NCBI GenBank assembly: GCA_007844125.1
Contig: CM017567.1
Span: 46,097,778 to 46,161,777 of the forward strand
Reading direction: 5' to 3'
DNA length: 64,000 nucleotides
Source of the DNA: Sinonovacula constricta
Taxonomy: Eukaryota > Mollusca > Bivalvia > Cardiida > Solecurtidae
The notes under the pieces: model-generated
What the model saw: only the letters and a program-made list of their open reading frames with translations
The model's database searches: none
Told to the model about the DNA's origin: nothing
Made by a program: the position numbers and the translations under genes
In this document: positions 60,902-64,000 of the stretch, one piece after another
Layout: each line of letters opens with the position of its first letter
Position numbering within the stretch: the stretch's first letter is position 1

Positions 60902-62038
60902 AAATTAGAAATAGTGTTAAGTCTTTCAAATATTTAGGTATGAATTTATTTAAAAACGACCATTCGAATAGGAGTCAGAAGGCAATAGCCTAATATGCAT
61001 CTTTTGCACTTTATAAGCTCCTTACGATTATGTACGATATTGATTTGCCTACAATAGTAAGTTATTTGGAAGCAAGGTCATCCATGCAATGATCTAGAAA
61101 ACATTCATACTAAATACTCATCCATGCAATGATCTAGAAATAATTCATACTAAATACTCATCCATGCAATGATCTAGAAAACATTCATACTAAATACTCA
61201 TCCATGCAATGATCTAGAAAACATTCATACTAAATACTCATCCATGCAATGATCTAGAAAACACATTCATACTAAATTTTAAGAAGAATATTAAGAGTAA
61301 AGAAATTAACTAATATATCAGCTTTATGCGGCGAAGTTGGTAGATTCCCACTACACGTAATAAGGAAAGCATGATTGATTAAGTATTGGATAAAAATCAT
61401 TAACTCTGACATTAATAGTCTGATAAAAAAATGCTTATTTAATGCTTAAACAAGATGTCTATCAGGATTATTTTAATACTTCCAATAACTGGGCATCGTT
61501 TATTAAAACCATTTTAGAGGAAAATGACTTAGGAGATATTTGGCTGAACCAGTCAATATTGAAATACCATGCCATCTTATCAAGCGGAGGATATTTGATG
61601 TTTATTTTCAAACATGGACGGATGATTTGCATAATTCTAGAAGATTAGAAACATATTCAAAATATAAGAACGATTTAATTCTTACAATGATAATATTCAA
61701 GATGTCAGACACAGAACAGCTCTTTCAAGATTTAAGGTGTTTTCACACAATCTTGCTATCGAAACAAGGCGGTATATACATTTTCCTAGAGAAGAAACGT
61801 TGTGTCCAGTTTGCAACATGGGCGTTGTAGAAACGGAATTTCACTTTCTATTAGTTTGCCCAAGTTATTTAAAAATAAGGAGGAAATATTTTAGAAACTA
61901 TTTTTGTAGATGGCCCAATGTAATCAATTTCAAATCTCTTAAGTCAACATCATGTAAACGTCCTCAACTTAGCAAAGGATATTTATTTCCGTCTTTAAAA
62001 AAAAGAGAATTTTGTATAAGGCGGAAATAAAGTATACA
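60902..62038 (+). mobile_element. Degenerate 3' part of a LINE
   Basis: Plus-strand pieces read [40 protein letters not shown], and a terminal zinc-knuckle-like ETLCPVCNMGVVETEFHFLL. This is the C-terminal domain of the same LINE type as at 49400-49960. A 40-bp block inside is amplified five times. Frameshifts are frequent. Confidence 0.8.
61077..61278 (+). repeat. 40-bp tandem repeat inside the LINE, five copies
   Basis: TCCATGCAATGATCTAGAAA recurs at 61081, 61121, 61161, 61201 and 61241, with the rest of the 40-bp unit (ACATTCATACTAAATACTCA) between. One base change (61142) and a 2-bp insertion in the last copy are the only differences. The block corresponds to the ENIHTK segment of the LINE protein, so it is an amplified piece of coding sequence. 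Confidence 0.9.
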
Positions 62039-62054
62039 TTTGCTTAATATATAC

Positions 62055-62055
<1 letters not shown>

Positions 62056-62085
<30 letters not shown>

Positions 62086-62090
62086 TATAT
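62056..62090 (+). repeat. TA/CA microsatellite
   Basis: Alternating TA and CA runs lie between the LINE end and the palindrome. Confidence 0.85.
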
Positions 62091-62262
62091 ATAACAAATA
62101 ATACATGGCCTTGAGGGCAATATGCAAGTTTACGGACTGGTTTGTCAGGCCGAGGAAGGAATAAGGCCCGAAGCGCAGCTGAGGGCCATATACCCTCCGA
62201 GGTCTGACCAACCAGTCCGTAAACTTGCATATTGCCCGCAAGGCCATGTTTTATTTGTTATA
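62090..62262. mobile_element. 173-bp palindromic (foldback/MITE-like) element
   Basis: Arms at 62090-62151 and 62201-62262 are complementary with only a few mismatches. The ~49-bp centre is itself partly self-complementary (GGGCCATAT..CCTCC against GGAAGG..AAGGCC). Frames on both strands give almost the same peptide (MQVYGLV..PVRKLAYCPQGHVLF), a consequence of the symmetry. No enzyme gene is present. Confidence 0.85.
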
Positions 62263-64000
62263 TTATACCGAATCTTAATCCTTTTATCCCTTTTGTTGCT
62301 TTTATTTTTAATATAATTTGCTTTCAAATAATAATTGTATTTGTTCAGTGTGTGAAATATCTCAAACCCTATTCGTTTTTTTCATTATTTTCAAGCGATG
62401 CAGCAAAAATCATTCTTTTCTTTTAATATTCCATTTTTTGTTGATCATACTAAATAGTAAATATTACTAGACAAAAGACCCGGACTTTAAGAATTTCGTT
62501 CGTGTAGGTTTCAAAGGAAGAATCGTGGCCTTTTTCTGCTAGATATGTTCGAAAGAGCTTCAGTTTTGTCGCGGTTTTGGTGTTTTTTTAGTCCTCAGAT
62601 TCGCTGAGTTTAACTAAATCTGTCTCCGATAAAGGGGCGAATCACTAAGTTACTGACTAAGCCATTTTGACAATATCGTCTGTTTGTGTTGTCGTAAAAT
62701 TCGCACGTCGTGAAAGTCGCGTTTAAACAGTCAAACAAACTGGATGACGTCATAAGCAGTCTGTATAAGAATTATGGACCGGGTAGCCGGTCAATATGCG
62801 ATTTATGGACTGGATGACGTCATATTAAATATAGAAGGGCGTATGCAAATGAGGTATAATATATATTTTTATATATAAAAGTCTTTATTGTGATAGACAT
62901 TAAACAAGTGAATCACAGACAAATTACAAGAACATGGGCTGATCTTTAAAGGAATATTATTTAGCCGGTTTTTCATTTGTTGTAAATGTTTTTTTTGCAT
63001 TACAAGTATCATTTCGCTGGTTTGAGACCGAAATCTAAACAGACACCTGCATAAATAACGCAATAATAACGGTGATGGCTAAACAGCGTAAAGCCAAATG
63101 TCAGTAAACAACAACTTTCAAATCCGTTTTAGTGAATTCAAATTACAGCACACCAGCGCTTAACATTTTATTTTATCAAAAGAAACTCAATAAACATTAA
63201 ATATATCCAAATATAATTTCTATTTCTATTTTTAAGAAAAAAACATGTTTTATCAAAATTAACCGTGCTTTGCATATGCTGCTCACGATAACCGACAGCA
63301 CAAAAACAACAAGACACATCAAGTTGTTCAAATATGGCCACAGCCTCTATCGCTTTCTGCGTAAAGAAGCATTTTGCCGGCATTTTTGACATTACCTCAG
63401 CCTGTACAGCAGATGTGCATATGAATAAGAATAGATTAGTTCATGATTTGACTTTGACTACGCGATATAGTCTTGGGGGCAATTATCATTAATAGTATTT
63501 GATACCCGTTAGATTTTTATGTTGTTACACCTTGAATTAAATTTTAACATGATTATACTTATTTATATTTACTTAAACATTTGTGTTTGACGCCATTTGA
63601 CATCATATTATATACACAAAATACAATAAATATTTTTATCTATTAAATCAGGTGATAATATTCTTGTTATAAATATAATTTTTGTGACCACGATTAAAGT
63701 TTATAGGCTTTGGTTATTCTATTAGTTACGATTCTTTTCCACTTCGAATTCGTCTTCGCCATTGTCACTTATTTAGTTTTATTTAGAAATATCAAAATCC
63801 TCAATTTCGACATGGTTCTTAACACAATTATCATCATACCTAATCGGAAAATATTAAAAAATAACGACTTTTTAAAACATCTTAAAACGTACCAATTAAA
63901 AAACATGCATTATAATCATAACTCTGTTGAGGACATTATCGTCTCGTTATAACCGTGTTTGTCTTCTCTGGCGCTTCTTTTATTTATGATATTATTATAT
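62263..64000 (+). other. Intron 2 of the second gene copy, to the window edge
   Basis: From about 62870 the sequence follows intron 2 of the first copy (about 40130 onward), with strong matches at 63120-63500 and 63540-63980. The last alignable point (63932, GACATTAT) corresponds to 41341, so exon 3 should begin near coordinate 64086, just outside. Confidence 0.65.

Overview
The window is animal nuclear DNA. It is AT-rich and gene-poor, with spliceosomal introns, tRNA-derived SINEs, decayed LINEs, a tyrosine-recombinase (DIRS-like) retroelement and long micro- and minisatellites. No prokaryotic gene organisation is visible. The one well-supported gene encodes a type I membrane protein with furin-like and MEGF/Draper-like cysteine repeats. 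Such genes form large families in bivalve and other molluscs, so a bivalve-like lophotrochozoan is my best inference for the host, not a proven one.

Layout. 1-7.5 kb holds repeats only: copies of a foldback-type element with a SINE inside one of them, a 2.7-kb DNA transposon with a perfect 7-bp target duplication and a frameshifted transposase-like gene (2137-4871), and a 170-bp palindrome. 7.56-34.6 kb is a direct array of three units of about 9.6 kb. Each carries a SINE, a second tRNA-related repeat, trinucleotide microsatellites and a 2.4-3.1-kb GACT-type minisatellite. Units 1 and 2 also carry an orphan signal-peptide exon. Unit 2 is a chimera: its left half matches unit 3 and its right half matches unit 1, with the switch inside a SINE-like repeat near 21.32 kb.

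35.4-45.8 kb is the six-exon gene: exon 1 35416-35472, exon 2 39358-39391, exon 3 41495-42686, exon 4 43042-43061, exon 5 43390-43575 and exon 6 45705-45763, predicting 515 aa. A 5'-truncated LINE (36149-39136) sits in its first intron. 47-57 kb is a transposon graveyard: a LINE lacking its reverse-transcriptase core is inserted in a DIRS-like element, and a minisatellite of about 53 x 40 bp has grown between that element's RNase H and recombinase parts. 57.5-64 kb is a diverged second copy of the gene's 5' half (exons 1 and 2 intact, splice sites kept). Its exon 3 should begin about 90 bp beyond the right edge.

Read together, the locus is a tandemly expanding receptor-like gene family whose 5' ends (signal-peptide exons) are being multiplied and shuffled by unequal crossing over between repeat-rich units. 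All exon calls rest on splice consensus, reading phase and comparison of copies inside the window; no transcript or database evidence was available.
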